From Triglochin maritima (taxonomy: Eukaryota > Streptophyta > Magnoliopsida > Alismatales > Juncaginaceae): a stretch of DNA of 64,000 bases. Location of the stretch: assembly GCA_963682175.1 (NCBI GenBank), contig OY821772.1:45840925-45904924 (forward strand), read 5' to 3'. This document shows, one piece after another, positions 46,077 through 58,303 of this stretch. Each line of letters starts with the position of its first letter. Positions within the stretch are counted from its first letter, which is position 1. The notes beneath the pieces were generated by a model that ran no database searches, had not been told where the DNA came from, and saw only the letters and a program-made list of their open reading frames with translations. Both the position numbers and the translations under genes were made by a program.

Positions 46077-49000
46077 CGAGAGAACCCCCAATTCGTCGCG
46101 TCGTCACATCCAGAAGGGTCCGAATGGAGATCTGCGAGTCTCGACGCCGGGAAGGGGGGAATCGAGGCGGTTTGTGGTGGGAATTGGGGTTGGTAGGTAG
46201 AATTGGTAGTAAATTAGGGCGAATTCCGAGAAGGAAAAGGTTGGAGAGAGAATTGACAGATAAGATTGTGGCAGTGAAGATGGAGAAGAAGACGAGGAGG
46301 AGGCCTTTTTCTTTCCTTTTTTATTAATTAATATTATATTAGTTCTTTAGGGAACCTTTATTATTATTATTAACCTAATTTCCATTCATTACGTCGAATC
46401 GCAATGTATTTCAATTTTTTATTTTGTTTTGCAGATTATTTTTGATATTAATGTGTGTTTTATTATCTGAATAGTCAAATATCGGCGAAAAAATAGTTAA
46501 ATCGTCCGTACGAATTACCATTTTACCTTTCTATCATTTCTACTTATATAACTCTTCATTTCACTCTCCTAACACAACTTTATCTTCATATTACTCTTAT
46601 ATTCATCCAAAATCATGTCTCAGATGTCAGGAAAAGAGTCAGCGGACGCCCCAAACTACTCAAATCTGGTAAAATACATCATTTAGTTTTTTTTGTAAAT
46701 AATTTTTTTAGATCAGACGTCCATGGAAGCCACCCGACCCAACGGACGGGCGCCCGCCGGAGCCGCCTCCTCCAGGGGTTGACATCCCGACGCCTAAAAA
46801 TCTTTGAATTCGTCTATGCTTCAGGATCTGTAAAAACAACAATTTTTTTATGGTGCTTGACCATACATTGTTTTCCACAGAGATGTACGTCTAATGATTC
46901 GAACTTGGATTTCAAGGTTGCAAGATTGCATGTTTTGTGGTTAACTTATTAGTCTTTAGAGGCTTAAAGTATGTGACTTGCATATTAGTTGTTTTAAGTT
47001 CCAACCTGCAAACGTACGTTTTACAATTTCAAATATGGCTTTAATTGCCGTAATTTTTTTATATAATAAAAAAAACTAAAAATTCGAATTTTAGGATTTT
47101 TTTTCTCCAAAACTGCTCCCCAAAAATTTTTTTTTTTAAAAAAAAATTCACGGATCGCGGTTCACACCCGCGATCCGAGTAGTTTTGGAATTTTTTTTTC
47201 TTCCTAAAATTCGAAATTTTAGTTTTTTTTATTATATAAAAAATTTACGGTCCAATTGTATGTTATATGTTATATAAGTTCGAACAATTATAACATGATA
47301 TCTGGAAAATCTTAAAACGGTTTCAATCAGAAAATACATGATTTTTAAGATCTATAACATGAACATAAAGAAGGCATGAGTTTAAACTAATGCAATATTC
47401 TTTTAAAACAATGTAGCGTATGATTAAATTTGTACTCTGAAATTGGTACGAATAGGTTTTTATTTTGATGATAAATGTGGTTTTGTAGAAATTACTTCGT
47501 ATTTTTAAAGTTGCATATATTAAAGAAATAAAGATGGAAAACAACTTTCCAAATAAAAGAGTGGACTAAATGAGAGAGGTCGGTGACTGCGGAGGTGAGC
47601 CTAAGGCAAGTAACGGCACTCTAAGGGCTTGTTAGTTTGTTTGTTACAGTCAAAGGTCGGCTTTTCTGTATCTAATTAATGAATGATTTGAAAAATTATA
47701 TTTTAACCCTGAAGTCGTTGAGATTATTTCTTACCCTTCGATCCACAATTGAGTTGAGTTTGTTATCGTATTTATACTAAAAAAAGAAATTGACATAGAT
47801 TAAAATGAGAGAAATTCAAAAATGTTTGTGTACCTTCTACGATAAGCATATCCAATTGAAAACAGAGAATTTGAGGTCGTCAGAATCAAATTTTGGATAC
47901 TGATTTATCCTTGCATGTTAATTTTAAGATTGGTAGATAATTTGTTAGGGATTCTACCAAGATATGCCCGTTTGTGGAATTCACAACTTCCTTCTTAGAA
48001 AATTAAAATTTAAGGTAAAACCATTAGCAAACAAAAAATGAAAGAAATCATGTTGGTACACAGGAAAATAGAATTCACACTTCGAATTATCAGTTTTTCC
48101 CCTCGAAGTGGCATTACAATGCAAACGTTAAAGGTATATTGAGTCCACTTATAATGATTTTAAAGGAGTATTATTTTTTGTATCCTTTAGTAAGTTTGTT
48201 GTTTAAAATATTACAACTATATCATAAATAAATTTAGAGGGCATCGATGCGTAAAACCTCTGTACCAAAATATTGATACTTCACATGTTATTATTAGTAT
48301 TGCTCTCAAAAGAACATATTATCATTAGTATTGTTCGTAAATTATCTCTCTTTAAAAGTGGCCACTCACGCGCAATATCATATATTCATATCTATATATG
48401 CGTAAGTATTTTCTCTAATATCTAATCAGATTCCAACCACCTTTGGTAGCTCTGTCAAGAGATCAGTTGCGACTTGCGAGCATCACTTTAGTTTAAGCAA
48501 CATTAACTTTTGTCTCAGGTTCTATTAGTGGGTCTTATATCCTTAATCTTTATTGCCGACTAAATACTTTATCATCTGTTGCATGTGCCTAAGCTTACAC
48601 CTTCTGATCCAGAAAGCAGCCATTGACCATCTTAGGCACAGCTACCAATTCTCTTTAATTTCAACTGACAAATTTATAACAAAAGTTACAGTTGTTATCT
48701 GTTCATTGAACACCTCTTGGTTGGTGTAAGTTGCATCTTTCAGCTTGGTGATTGGATCCTTCTAATTACTATACTTTCAACTTGTGGATTATGTACTCGT
48801 TTATTAACATGGAACAAGCAAACGACATGTTTTTTTAGGAGTTAATATGAAAGGTAATGACATGTTCTGGCTCGTACGGTCTAGCGGTGCCCAGACTCAT
48901 CTATGCTTGTGGCGTCATTAGTTACTGCCAGTTGCCATGTTGCTACAACGTGGTGTGTTGTTTCACTTGTTTGTCTTGTATGTTACTGGTCTGTACTAAA

Positions 49001-49791
49001 TAAATGAATAAATAAATATTAACGATGATAGTCTTTAATTCGAGCATATTGAAACATAAAAATTGTATTACATAAGCAATCTACAAGTTGTACAACTTAT
49101 TGATGGCTGAGGAAGCCTAATACATTGGTTGATAGAGGAGAGATATATGAAGCATGTTATTTCAAGTTCTATTTAGTTTATTAGTATAAAGACTTCATAT
49201 TTTAGCTTGGTTAAACCTTTTGGAGTTCTTCTCCACATGGGGTTACCGGGTTTTTATTGTAGCTTTGGGTAGGATTTTTGGGTTTGGAAATTTTGCCTAA
49301 CTTGTATTCCAAACTCTTAAGTGGTGGTTGCTATCAAAAAAAGTTACAACTTAAAACTACTGTGACGATAATTATGACCTATTATTGGGTTGGACCTTAA
49401 CGTCATGTAAGTTGGATTAGAGCCCTGAATGCATCACTGGGTCTCAAAAACATCATGTTTGTGATACAATGGAGCTTCTTAACTCTTCAATATAATGAAG
49501 TTTACCATCCATCTTCTTTGTAATCAGAAGTAGAGATGGTCAATTAATCTATCTTAGTTTCATTGTACTTTGTCAATTTTCATGATTCATTCTAACCTAC
49601 TTTGTTCATGATTAGAAAAGAAATTGAGATATTTACTGGAAAATAAAAAGATACAAGTTAGTATTGATTATTAAAAAAAAGAAAAGTTATTTATTATTAT
49701 CTCTTCCTGAATAACGCACAACTGAAAGCATACATACTGATGCCTTTTAAGTCCTCACACATCTTATCCATCGTATCAAAGTCTCCTTCTA
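46077..49791. other. Response regulator 5' leader and long intergenic region
   Basis: 46077-46330 is probably the promoter and 5' leader of the minus-strand response regulator. At 46615-46807 two short proline-rich reading segments could form a small gene (see findings). A hairpin element lies at 47048-47250. From 47260 to 49740 I recognise nothing. Confidence 0.45.
47048..47250. mobile_element. Snap-back (palindromic) element of about 203 bp
   Basis: The whole segment is an imperfect inverted repeat. Outer arms begin CCGTAA and end TTACGG, and arm blocks TAAAAATTCGAATTTTAGGA and TCCAAAACT recur inverted. At the centre is a perfect 10-bp stem CGGATCGCGG/CCGCGATCCG with a 7-nt loop (47151-47177). 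It resembles a foldback MITE. Target duplications were not identified. Confidence 0.8.
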
Positions 49792-50451
49792 ATGCTAGGC
49801 TTCAAGGGGGCTTCAATCACCATCCCTCCAACACCAATCCTTCCATACAATGAAGCCTCTCGCTTCATGGAATTACGCTTCTTTCAAGCAGTACCAAAAG
49901 GCCCGGCTTTGGGCTGCCCGAAAACGATAGCAGGGACGACGTATTATGCCAGGAGAAGAGCGAGATATGTCGACGATGACAATGATGAAGAATACGGGCA
50001 CAACCCTAACATAGCAACGTTTGAATCATATAGCGAGAGGAAAAGAAATATAGCTCTTCTTGTTCGAGCGAGTGTGGACGGTGAAGAGGAAGAGGTGCTA
50101 ATTTTCAAGGTTAGCTCCACATCTTCATGATTTTAGCATCAATACAATGCATTTCTGAATCAGTGGTAGATGACCTGAAATCGAGAGAGCTCTATCAATA
50201 TATACTACGTTTCGCTATAATAAATGAAGTGCTTTTCCCCCTGATAATATTGATTTGTGGTAACCATATAGGGATTCTCATCCTTGTTAAGCTCAGGAAC
50301 AGCATGGGACCCTTCAAGAAGTGTTCTTCCAGCCAGAGCTACCATAAAAGGCATAGACATTGTCAAAGGACCATTCAACCCCTCCAACATTGAATATTTA
50401 GAGATGGGTTTGACGTTAGAAGAATTCCAGGATCGCCTCAAGCAAAAGTAG
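49792..50451 (+). CDS. Small conserved-looking protein of unknown function, possibly plastid-targeted
   Basis: Two exons, 49792-50109 and 50272-50451, joined in phase 0 across a 162-bp GT-AG intron, give 165 residues. The N-terminus is rich in small, hydroxylated and basic residues (MLGFKGASITIPP, then YYARRRARY) and could be a transit peptide. An acidic block (VDDDNDEEYG) follows. The C-terminal half is well ordered: NIALLVRASVDGEEEEVLIF, then GFSSLLSSGTAWDPSRSVLP, then KGPFNPSNIEYLEMGLTLEE and FQDRLKQK. I have the impression that this C-terminal block occurs in an uncharacterised plant plastid protein family, but cannot name it. Clean splice sites, steady frame and a proper stop support a real gene. 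Start: first ATG in frame, with no in-frame ATG seen just upstream. Confidence 0.75.
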
Positions 50452-50839
50452 ATACCAGATTATCTTGGTTCGTAAAGGTTGAAATTTTGATCAAATTACA
50501 AGAATGGATCAGATGAATACATCTATCGGGGTCTATTAGTCTATATAAGGTGTGACATGTCAGGGCACGTAACTGTATCTGGGTGAAGAATTATGAGTAT
50601 TATCATCTTTTGTTTCGGGTTAACAGGTCACAATATATATATATATATATACAAAAATATTACAATGAGACCAGGTCTCATTATAATAAAATGAGATCTC
50701 ATCTTTTCCTCCCTTAGATCTAGATCCAATGGTTGATTTATCCAACATACAATTTACACAATTAAAGGGTAATATGGTAATCACCGAAACACACCACAAT
50801 ATTCTTCATATCATATTTCGTCATTTTCTCCTACCATCC

Positions 50840-51268
50840 GTCTTCGTTGCCGGTCCAGCCGATGAAGTCCACTCCATCGCTACCGTCGCCATCACCGAGT
50901 GCGACAACCACCTCAACGTTCCTTAGATCATGGCCGCCAACCTCTCTACCGCCGCCATCCTCTTCCTCCTCGGCGCCACCGGGCTCATGTCCTTCTTCGG
51001 GGTGATGAACCTCGTCGGGTGCTGGTTCGGGACGATGCTGGTGTGCCACGACGTGGGGAGGTTGGTCGGGTAGTACCGGTTCGGGGGACGGAGCGGGGCG
51101 TCGGTGCTGTTAATGGGGATCAGGAAGATGGCGTTGGGGTTGGTGTTTGGCAGCTCGTTTGTGAGGATTCATGGGGTGTTCCTGGTAGGGATTTAGGGAG
51201 CCTTGTTGCTGTTCTCCATAGTGGAGTTCGTGATGGCATCGAGGGATATGGGGAGTAAGGTGGTGTAG
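50840..51268 (+). pseudogene. MOT1-type molybdate transporter pseudogene
   Basis: MOT1 proteins are membrane molybdate transporters related to the sulfate transporter family. Read in one frame: IATVAITECDNHLNVP, TAG (50924-50926), IMAANLSTAAILFLLGATG, then GVMNLVGCWFGTML and HDVGRLVG, TAG (51071-51073), YRFGGRSGAS, LGLVFGSSFVRI, TAG (51194-51196), GALLLFSIVEFVMASRDM. These are recognisable MOT1 segments. The preceding LPVQPMKS signature is out of frame, separated by about 5 extra bases at 50871-50875. Intact proteins have a long stretch between LLGATG and NLVGCWFG that is missing here. Three stops, a frameshift and a deletion make it non-functional. It lies just inside the left end of the 7.6 kb composite repeat. 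Confidence 0.85.
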
Positions 51269-52324
51269 TACTGAGAGAACCAAAGTATTTGAAGTAAGAT
51301 GTTATGGTTTGGAGTGGCCATGCCATCCTCTTTCCAACTTTAACACTCTTCTTTCCAGTCCTCTTCAGATATTGTAGTGGTTCTTTCAACTCTATATATT
51401 GAAATTAAATTCAGTAAACAATTCTTGGCAAGAGAAGAATTAAGTATAATTAAATGTATGAGGAATTACTTTGCAAAATGTATATATACTATTAAAAATA
51501 ATACAAAGAAATTTGACCTCATCTAGGAGAGGGTCTGGATTTGGACCCAATTGGAACAAAGCACCAACAACAGCAAATTTACTGTTGTTTGAATTCTTAT
51601 GCACCATATGCATTTCCATATCAAACATGCACCAAACAAACAAACAATATATGATTTAACAATATTAACAACTTAGCTTATTCACATGATAACCAATGTT
51701 TAATTTGCAAATGCAGGATATGTATTGTGATGATGAACTTTAAAGATTTTGTAATAATTTACATGCATGTATATATTCCTTCGTTCATTGATTGTGTGCT
51801 CTGTAGGGGTGTGACAATGGAGTTGCATAAGTGTATATTTGGTTTCTTCAATCATTATCCACCACCTTTCGGCCAAGCCAACTAAATCCACACATTAACC
51901 ACAGAAAATAAATTAAGTTAATTAATCATAAGCATAGACGATTGGAAAACTATATCTATTCGTACGATTAAAAAACTACATGACAATGTGATGACAACTT
52001 AATGGTTTATAACATTTTGAGTTGTGATGATTTACAAAGAATGATCACAAAAGATTATTTAAATGAGAAGATATAGTAATATGTTGTTTCAATTCCTACA
52101 CCAAGATGACATCTTCTGTAGGTTCATCAATTGTTTTGTTACATGAAAATACCAATAGGCCGATATCATGTTATATCTTTGACAGTTATCGGTCTAATTA
52201 TGGTATTTTTTTAGTGAAACCCATAAAACTAAAGTCTAGCTCAAAATCGATTTCTCCTTACAAGGCGCAAAACTACAATTTTCTGTTTGAAACTTATAAT
52301 GTTGTTTAGTATGATTTGATAACA

Positions 52325-52800
52325 TTTTTGAAAAATTATTATTAAAATACACGACTGCATTATAAGTTTAATATACACAACTCTAAAAGTTCAATATACA
52401 ATTACATCATTAAAATACACAACCACGCCACTTTCGTAAATAAAGCTTCTAGTAAATACACGTCTATATGTGTTCAATACACAACATAATACGTTTAATA
52501 CACAAAAACAATTGGTTGTCGCCGGAGAGGAAGAAACGAGCAACATATGATTCTAAACATGAATTGTTTGATTTTTGTGCAGGAAAAGAAGTAGATGGAT
52601 GATTCATGTTGTTGTACATGGTATGAGAGTTAAAACATTGATTGGTGTTGGGGAGAGGGGGAATGTTTGATTTTGTATATTTTTTCAACTTAAAGAGCTT
52701 GTGGACATCTCCACGTAAGCCTACCATAGATGCTAACGGACTCACATAAGACTAAATTACTATAGTATGACATATTTATCTGTAGGAAAGAGAGAGAGAA
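52325..52800 (+). repeat. Copy A of an internal duplication (empty site)
   Basis: It matches 55620-56074 joined to 56577-56670: TTGCATTATAAGTT-type blocks, GTAAATAAA(G/A)CTTC, a GGAGAGGAAGAA block and GGTATGAGAGTTAA recur in the same order. It includes the uninterrupted CCTACCATAGATGCTAACGG, where copy B carries a hAT MITE. Confidence 0.8.
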
Positions 52801-53394
52801 AAGAGAGATGTTGGAGATAGAAATGACATGAAGCACTCTACAAAACTACATCACTTTCTTAAATAAAACTTCCAGTGGATACACATCTATATGCATTCAA
52901 TACACAACAGTATATGTTAAATACATCAATATTCATTTCAATACATAACGGTATCATTTTATTACACAAGTTCTCCGGAATGTATAACTGGATCTGAACA
53001 CTACACATAACAGAAATAAGTATTAGAAAAAATGATATTTCGTAGAATCATGCAAATCTACAAACTTGAAGGTGGCGACGATTATCTCACAAATCTATAG
53101 ATCTAAAAATGGTTTTTCCGAATTATAGTTCGTAAGAAGTTGGATATACCTTTCTCGTTTTTAGGCATAAAAAGAATCTTTGAAAGGAACAAAAACGGAT
53201 GTGAGATCCGGAGCTAAAGAGTGATTAGAGAACAAATCTGTTTTTTGTTTTCCGAGAAAAAATGAAATTTGGAGTCCATATTGGAGGGAATGCGAGAAAG
53301 AGTAATAATCTGTATGTGGGAAAAGGAATATTACGAAAATTGGATTTGGATTTGGAAAAAATACAACGAGATTGGAGATCGGAAGGAGACGTGC

Positions 53395-53500
53395 CAACTC
53401 CGACATCTTTTGGAAGGTTGCTGGAGGCGTCACGCATGGTTGGGTGTGACTGGGAAGGACCAAAGGAGGGGAGGAAGAAGGAGGACGTGATGGGAAGAGG
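53395..53500 (+). repeat. Block repeated near the right end of the composite element
   Basis: TCTTTTGGAAGGTTGCTGGA, a GGTTGGGTGTGA-like stretch and GGAGGAAGAAGGAGGA here recur at about 58015-58110. This suggests nested or duplicated copies of the same element end within 50651-58262. Confidence 0.7.
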
Positions 53501-55619
53501 GGAAATGTTTGATTTTGTATATTTTGTACATAAGACTAAATAACTATAGTATGACATATTTTTCTATAGGAAATAGAGATATTGGAAATAGAAATGACAT
53601 GGAGCACTCTACAAAACTGCACAACTTTCTTAAATAAAACTTGCAGTGAATACACATATATGCGTTCAATACACAATAGTATATGTTTAATACACCAATA
53701 CATCATTACAATACACACCGATGTCATTTTATTACATAAGTTCAACAACTCCTTCATAAAAACTCATTCACAAAATATGTCAAGTAACAAAAATATTTTT
53801 AAAAATCTATCAAGCAATATGTCATTATCAAATCATACAAATCTACATATATAATAAATTTCTAAGTAAAGAAGATATCATAATATTTAGTTGATACATC
53901 AATGTATAAATGTCAGTTCTGCTTCAGATACTTCATGATCGAAGAAGCTGGTTTCAAGTCTGAGCCACTAATTTAATGAAATAATTTTCTTTGAGATGTA
54001 ATATTTGGAAAATTATTTTGATGATTTGGTTTTATTTTGTTTGGAATGTATTAATCTGATGATGGTTCATAACATTCAAGGTACTGAGATATGATTTTTA
54101 CTTTGAGTCCCTGTTATGCAGGATGAACCTATTTGGAGTGACCATTTTCCATGAAACCACAGCTATCATCCGAGGATTATTACATCTCACACTTATTTGA
54201 TTTCAATGTCTTTTCATCCTAATCGGGGTTTTAAATGATAAGGTTATCTTATCCTCTTTGTAGTGCAAATCGATTCAATTTCCTTTTTGAAGATTTCTGA
54301 AGAGATTAAAGAAAAGAGAAAGGGATTAAAGAACAAGGTCTCAGCATATATCAATAGATGCACTGTCTGCTTAATGGTTAGTATTGAACTCTTGTAGTTA
54401 TGTATTGTAGTAATGTGGTTGTGTATTGTTATATCATTGTTGTGTATTGAACTTGTATAGTTATGTATTCCACCGAACATGAAGTGTAAATCCCAAAGAT
54501 TTCTACATTTGCATTAAATATTCTGTATTTTTGCTTTCTGGACTTTTGAACGTTGCATCTCAACCTATTAAATATGCACATTTGCATCCCAGTTATTGAA
54601 CTTCTGTATTAAATTTTTGAACAATCCCATGTGGTTGTCTACAAGTCATAAGTTAAGTTATTGTGTATGATATTAGATTACATGTCTAGATCCTTAGTAG
54701 TTGTTATTTAATGTTGTCTTATTATTAAATAATATTCAGTAGGTTTTCACTTCCAAAATTAAATTATTCACTTCCAAGAATAAACTAATATTGTTTGGTG
54801 CCTAATTTAGAATGATATTTTGTCAGATCATCAACAAGGAGATTCATGCGTCCCAAAAGTTTGAACTGAGACTCATATTACAGGTTGATTATTCTTGACA
54901 GTGTTCTAGAGTTTCTGCTTTGTTTGGAGTTTGAACTACTGGAGTTTCTGCCTTCTTTGGACATCTGGAGTTTCTGCCTTTGTTGTCAGGAGTTTTGCCT
55001 TCTGTGAAAGTAGTAATGATGTCTACTGGAGTTCCTTGTTAGGATTGTCATGGTGGTTGTGGAAGTATTGATGATATATATTTGACTTAATTTGTGGAAG
55101 TTGTGGAAGTAGTGACCAGAAAGTAGTGATGATATCTGAGTTAAGTAGGATTTTAGTAGATATCATCTTTTTTGTTGTTGTTATATACTTGCAACTAATG
55201 TGGCTACATTTTGTATATAGTAGGAGTCACAACTATGTACTCACTTAACATATTTGACATGCTAATCCAACAGGTTACGACACCTATTTTTGGTAGTTTT
55301 GATGTGGAGTGTCGAGAAGTTTGTGTTAGTAACTTTTATTTCCAGGAAATAAGACCAAATATTTGATTTGTTCGTAGTTCCTTTAGTATATCATATGCTT
55401 CGAGTGAAACATATAATATATATGCATTCAATACACAATATTATAAGTTTAATACATAACTTATCATTTCAATACACAACCGTATCATTTTATTACACAA
55501 GTTCAAGAACTCTTTAACTCATAAAAATCATTATTAAAATACACAATTGCATTATAAGTTGAATATAATGTTGTTTAATATGGTTTAACTTGTCTATTGG
55601 ATATTTTGGTTAGAGAACA

Positions 55620-56670
55620 TTTTAGAAAAATCATTATTAAAATACACAATTGCATTATAAGTTTAATATACACAACTATAAAAGTTTAATATACAATTAC
55701 ATCATTAAACTACACAACTGCATCACTTTCGTAAATAAAACTTCCAGTGAATAGACATCTATATGCGTTCAATACACAACAGAACACGTTTAATACACAA
55801 ATACAGTTAGTTGTCGTCGGAGAGGAAGAAGTGAGCAACATATGATTCTAAAAGAGATACGTACATAAAATGAATTGTTGATCCTTATGGAGGAAAGGAA
55901 GTAGATGAATGGTTCATGTTGTTGTTAATGGTATGAGAGTTAAGACATTAATTAGTATTGGGGTCCGGGGAGAGAGGAAATGTTTGATTTTGTATATTTT
56001 TGTGATCAGACATATAAACCATTAATTGAAATCAACTTAGGGAACTTGTGGACATCCCCACTTAAGCCTACCATTAGGGCTGTAAATGGGTAGGATTTTA
56101 CCCGCAACCCGCCCCACCTAACGCGGGTTGCAAACAAAAATTGTTACTCACCAACCCGCCACCCGCAAAACCCGCATAATAAGCGGGGCGGGTTGCGCTT
56201 TTCTCGCAACCCGCCCCACATAAGCCATATATTTTGTTTGATTTTTTTTGTATTTTGTTTTGATTTTGTTTGTATTTAGTTTTGATTTTTTTGTATATAG
56301 CTTTAAAAACATACATTGATTGATTTTTTCCTTGATTTTTGTACTTAGCTTTGATTAAAATAGATAACGTTAAAGAAAATAAATTGATTTTTGTATTTAG
56401 CTTTAATAAAAGATTAAACCCGCCAACCCACCCCACATAGCCTAGTCCATCCTTACGCGGGGCGGGTAGCAATTTGTTTTTACCCACCCCCACCCTGCCC
56501 TGCCTACCCGCTTAACTTTGACGGGGAAGGTAGCGGTGGGGCAAAAACCTGCCCCGCTTACAGACCTACCTACCATAGATGCTAACGGGCTCACATAAGA
56601 CTAAATTACTATAGTATGATATATTTTTCTATAGGAGGGAGAGAGAGGAAAGAGAGATGTTGGAGATAGA
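55620..56670 (+). repeat. Copy B of the internal duplication, interrupted by a MITE
   Basis: Same block order as 52325-52800. The copy is split at CCTACCAT by the hAT-like element 56075-56568, whose target duplication is that same CCTACCAT. Confidence 0.8.
56075..56568. mobile_element. hAT-like MITE, GCGGGTTG-motif filled
   Basis: The ends are TAGGGCTGTAAATGGG and, inverted, TAGGTCTGTAAGCGGGG. The perfect 8-bp target duplication CCTACCAT lies at 56067-56074 and 56569-56576. The paralogous uninterrupted site at about 52719-52737 confirms the exact insertion point. The arms hold GCGGGTTG/CAACCCGC motifs; the centre is AT-rich with repeated TTTTGATTTT. Confidence 0.95.
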
Positions 56671-57620
56671 AATAAAACTTCCAAATAAAACTTGTAGTGA
56701 AAATACACAACAGTAAATGTTTAATACACAAATATATCTTTTCAATACACAATGATATCATTTTATTACACAAGTTGAACAACTCATTCATAAAACTCAT
56801 TCACAAAATCTGTCAAGCAACAAAAATATGTCTAAAAATCTGTCAAGCAATTTGTCACTATCAAACCATACAAGTCTTGTAGTTCCCGCCTTTGGTCTTT
56901 CACTTTGTCCACTTCTTTTTGTCTTAGACTTTCCGAGTTAGAGGATTTGAACTTTTGTTTCATCCTTTTGTCTTACACCAATATATCATTTTATTACACA
57001 AGTTCTTCAGAACGTATAACCAGATCTGAACACTACACCTGACAGTGACTAAATTACTATAGCAAAGCATATTTTTATATAAGAAAGAGGAAAGAGAGAT
57101 GTTGGAGATAAAAATGACATGGAGCACTCTACAAAACTGCATCACTTTCTTAAATAAAATTTCCAGTGAATATGCATCTATATGTGTTCAATACACAATC
57201 GTATATGTTTAACACACCAATATATCATTTCAATACACAACGGTATCATTTTATTACACAAGTTCTCCAGAACGTATAACCAGATCTGGACACTACACCT
57301 AACAGTGACTAAATTACTATAGTAGGACATATTTTTATATAAAAAAGAGAAAGAGGAAAGAGAGATGTTGGAGATAAAAATGACATAGAGCACTCTACAA
57401 AACTGCATCACTTTCTTAAATAAATCTTCCAGTGAATACACATCTATATGCGTTAAATACACAACGGTATATGTTTAACACACCAATATTTCATTTCAAT
57501 ACACAACGATATCATTTTATTACACAAGTTCTCCAGAACGTATAACTGGATCTGAACACTACACCTAACAGAAATAAGTAGTAGAAAAAATGATATTTCG
57601 CAAAATCATGCAAGTCCAAT
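56650..57620 (+). repeat. Tandem/dispersed units with AATACACAAC motif
   Basis: Units contain, in order, AGAGAGATGTTGGAGAT, ACATGGAGCACTCTACAAAA, TTCTTAAATAAA, CAATACACAAC, ATCATTTTATTACACAAG and CCAGATCTG. Full or partial units start near 57093 and 57359 (266 bp apart). Related units lie at about 52803, 53576 and 56653. Stops are frequent and no protein is likely. Confidence 0.75.
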
Positions 57621-58259
57621 CCAATCCCATTTTGAGCAGACAAAAGAGAAAATAAACAAAAACTCAATCACATCCTTCAAATGCAACCAAAACCTCGAGA
57701 AATCTCACGAAACTTCAACGAATACAGGACTCGAAAAAACATTGTTTCGAAACACTAAACCGAAATTCCAACAAAATTTTCCAATTTCACCTCATTTCCA
57801 GCAAACACAAGATCTAAGCACCATCAACATCCGAACAACACATCACGACAAAATCCAAACAAACTCCACAAATCCGACCTACTCGACTACTACCTAAACA
57901 CCAAATAACTCAACAAACCACACATAAATCTCGTACGATTAACTCCCTCGTTGTTGTCAATGGTTTGGTGAGATGGGGAAGGAGGGGAGGAGAGTGGAGG
58001 TTGATCTTCCATCATCTTTTGGAAGGTTGCTGGAGGGGAGGAAGAAGGAGGATGGGATGGGTGTGATTGGGAATGAACAAAAGAGGGCGGAAGAAAGAGA
58101 ACGTGATGGGTGCATATGGCAAGGAATGAGGGGAGGTAAAATGAGGATGTGGTGATTACGAAACTACCCTTTTTCATTTCCACCGTTAGATTAGATCTTG
58201 ATGGTGTATGTTTGGGGTCTCATTATATTAAATTGAGACATGGTCTCATTCTAATACCT

Positions 58260-58303
<44 letters not shown>

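Larger units (their letters stand above)
50651..58262. mobile_element. 7.6 kb composite repeat with TIR-like ends, set in TA microsatellites
   Basis: The left end reads TATTACAATGAGACC, a palindromic GGTCTC block, TAATAAAATGAGAYC, then AGATC..., and GGTAATCACC about 120 bp in. The right end read inverted gives TATTAGAATGAGACC, TGTCTC, TAATATAATGAGACC, AGATCTAATC and CGTAATCACC in the same order. Both ends abut (TA)n runs (50633-50650 and 58263-58300). Inside are a MOT1 pseudogene at the left, tandem repeats with AATACACAAC motifs, an internal duplication and a nested hAT MITE. No transposase was recognised. Whether this is one element or several nested ones is not settled. Confidence 0.6.

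Noticed and set aside
53161..57462. Many Cys/His/Ile-rich reading frames on the minus strand of the composite repeat
   Set aside because: They are translations of the tandem CAATACACAAC repeat units, with repeated stops and no start or splice context.
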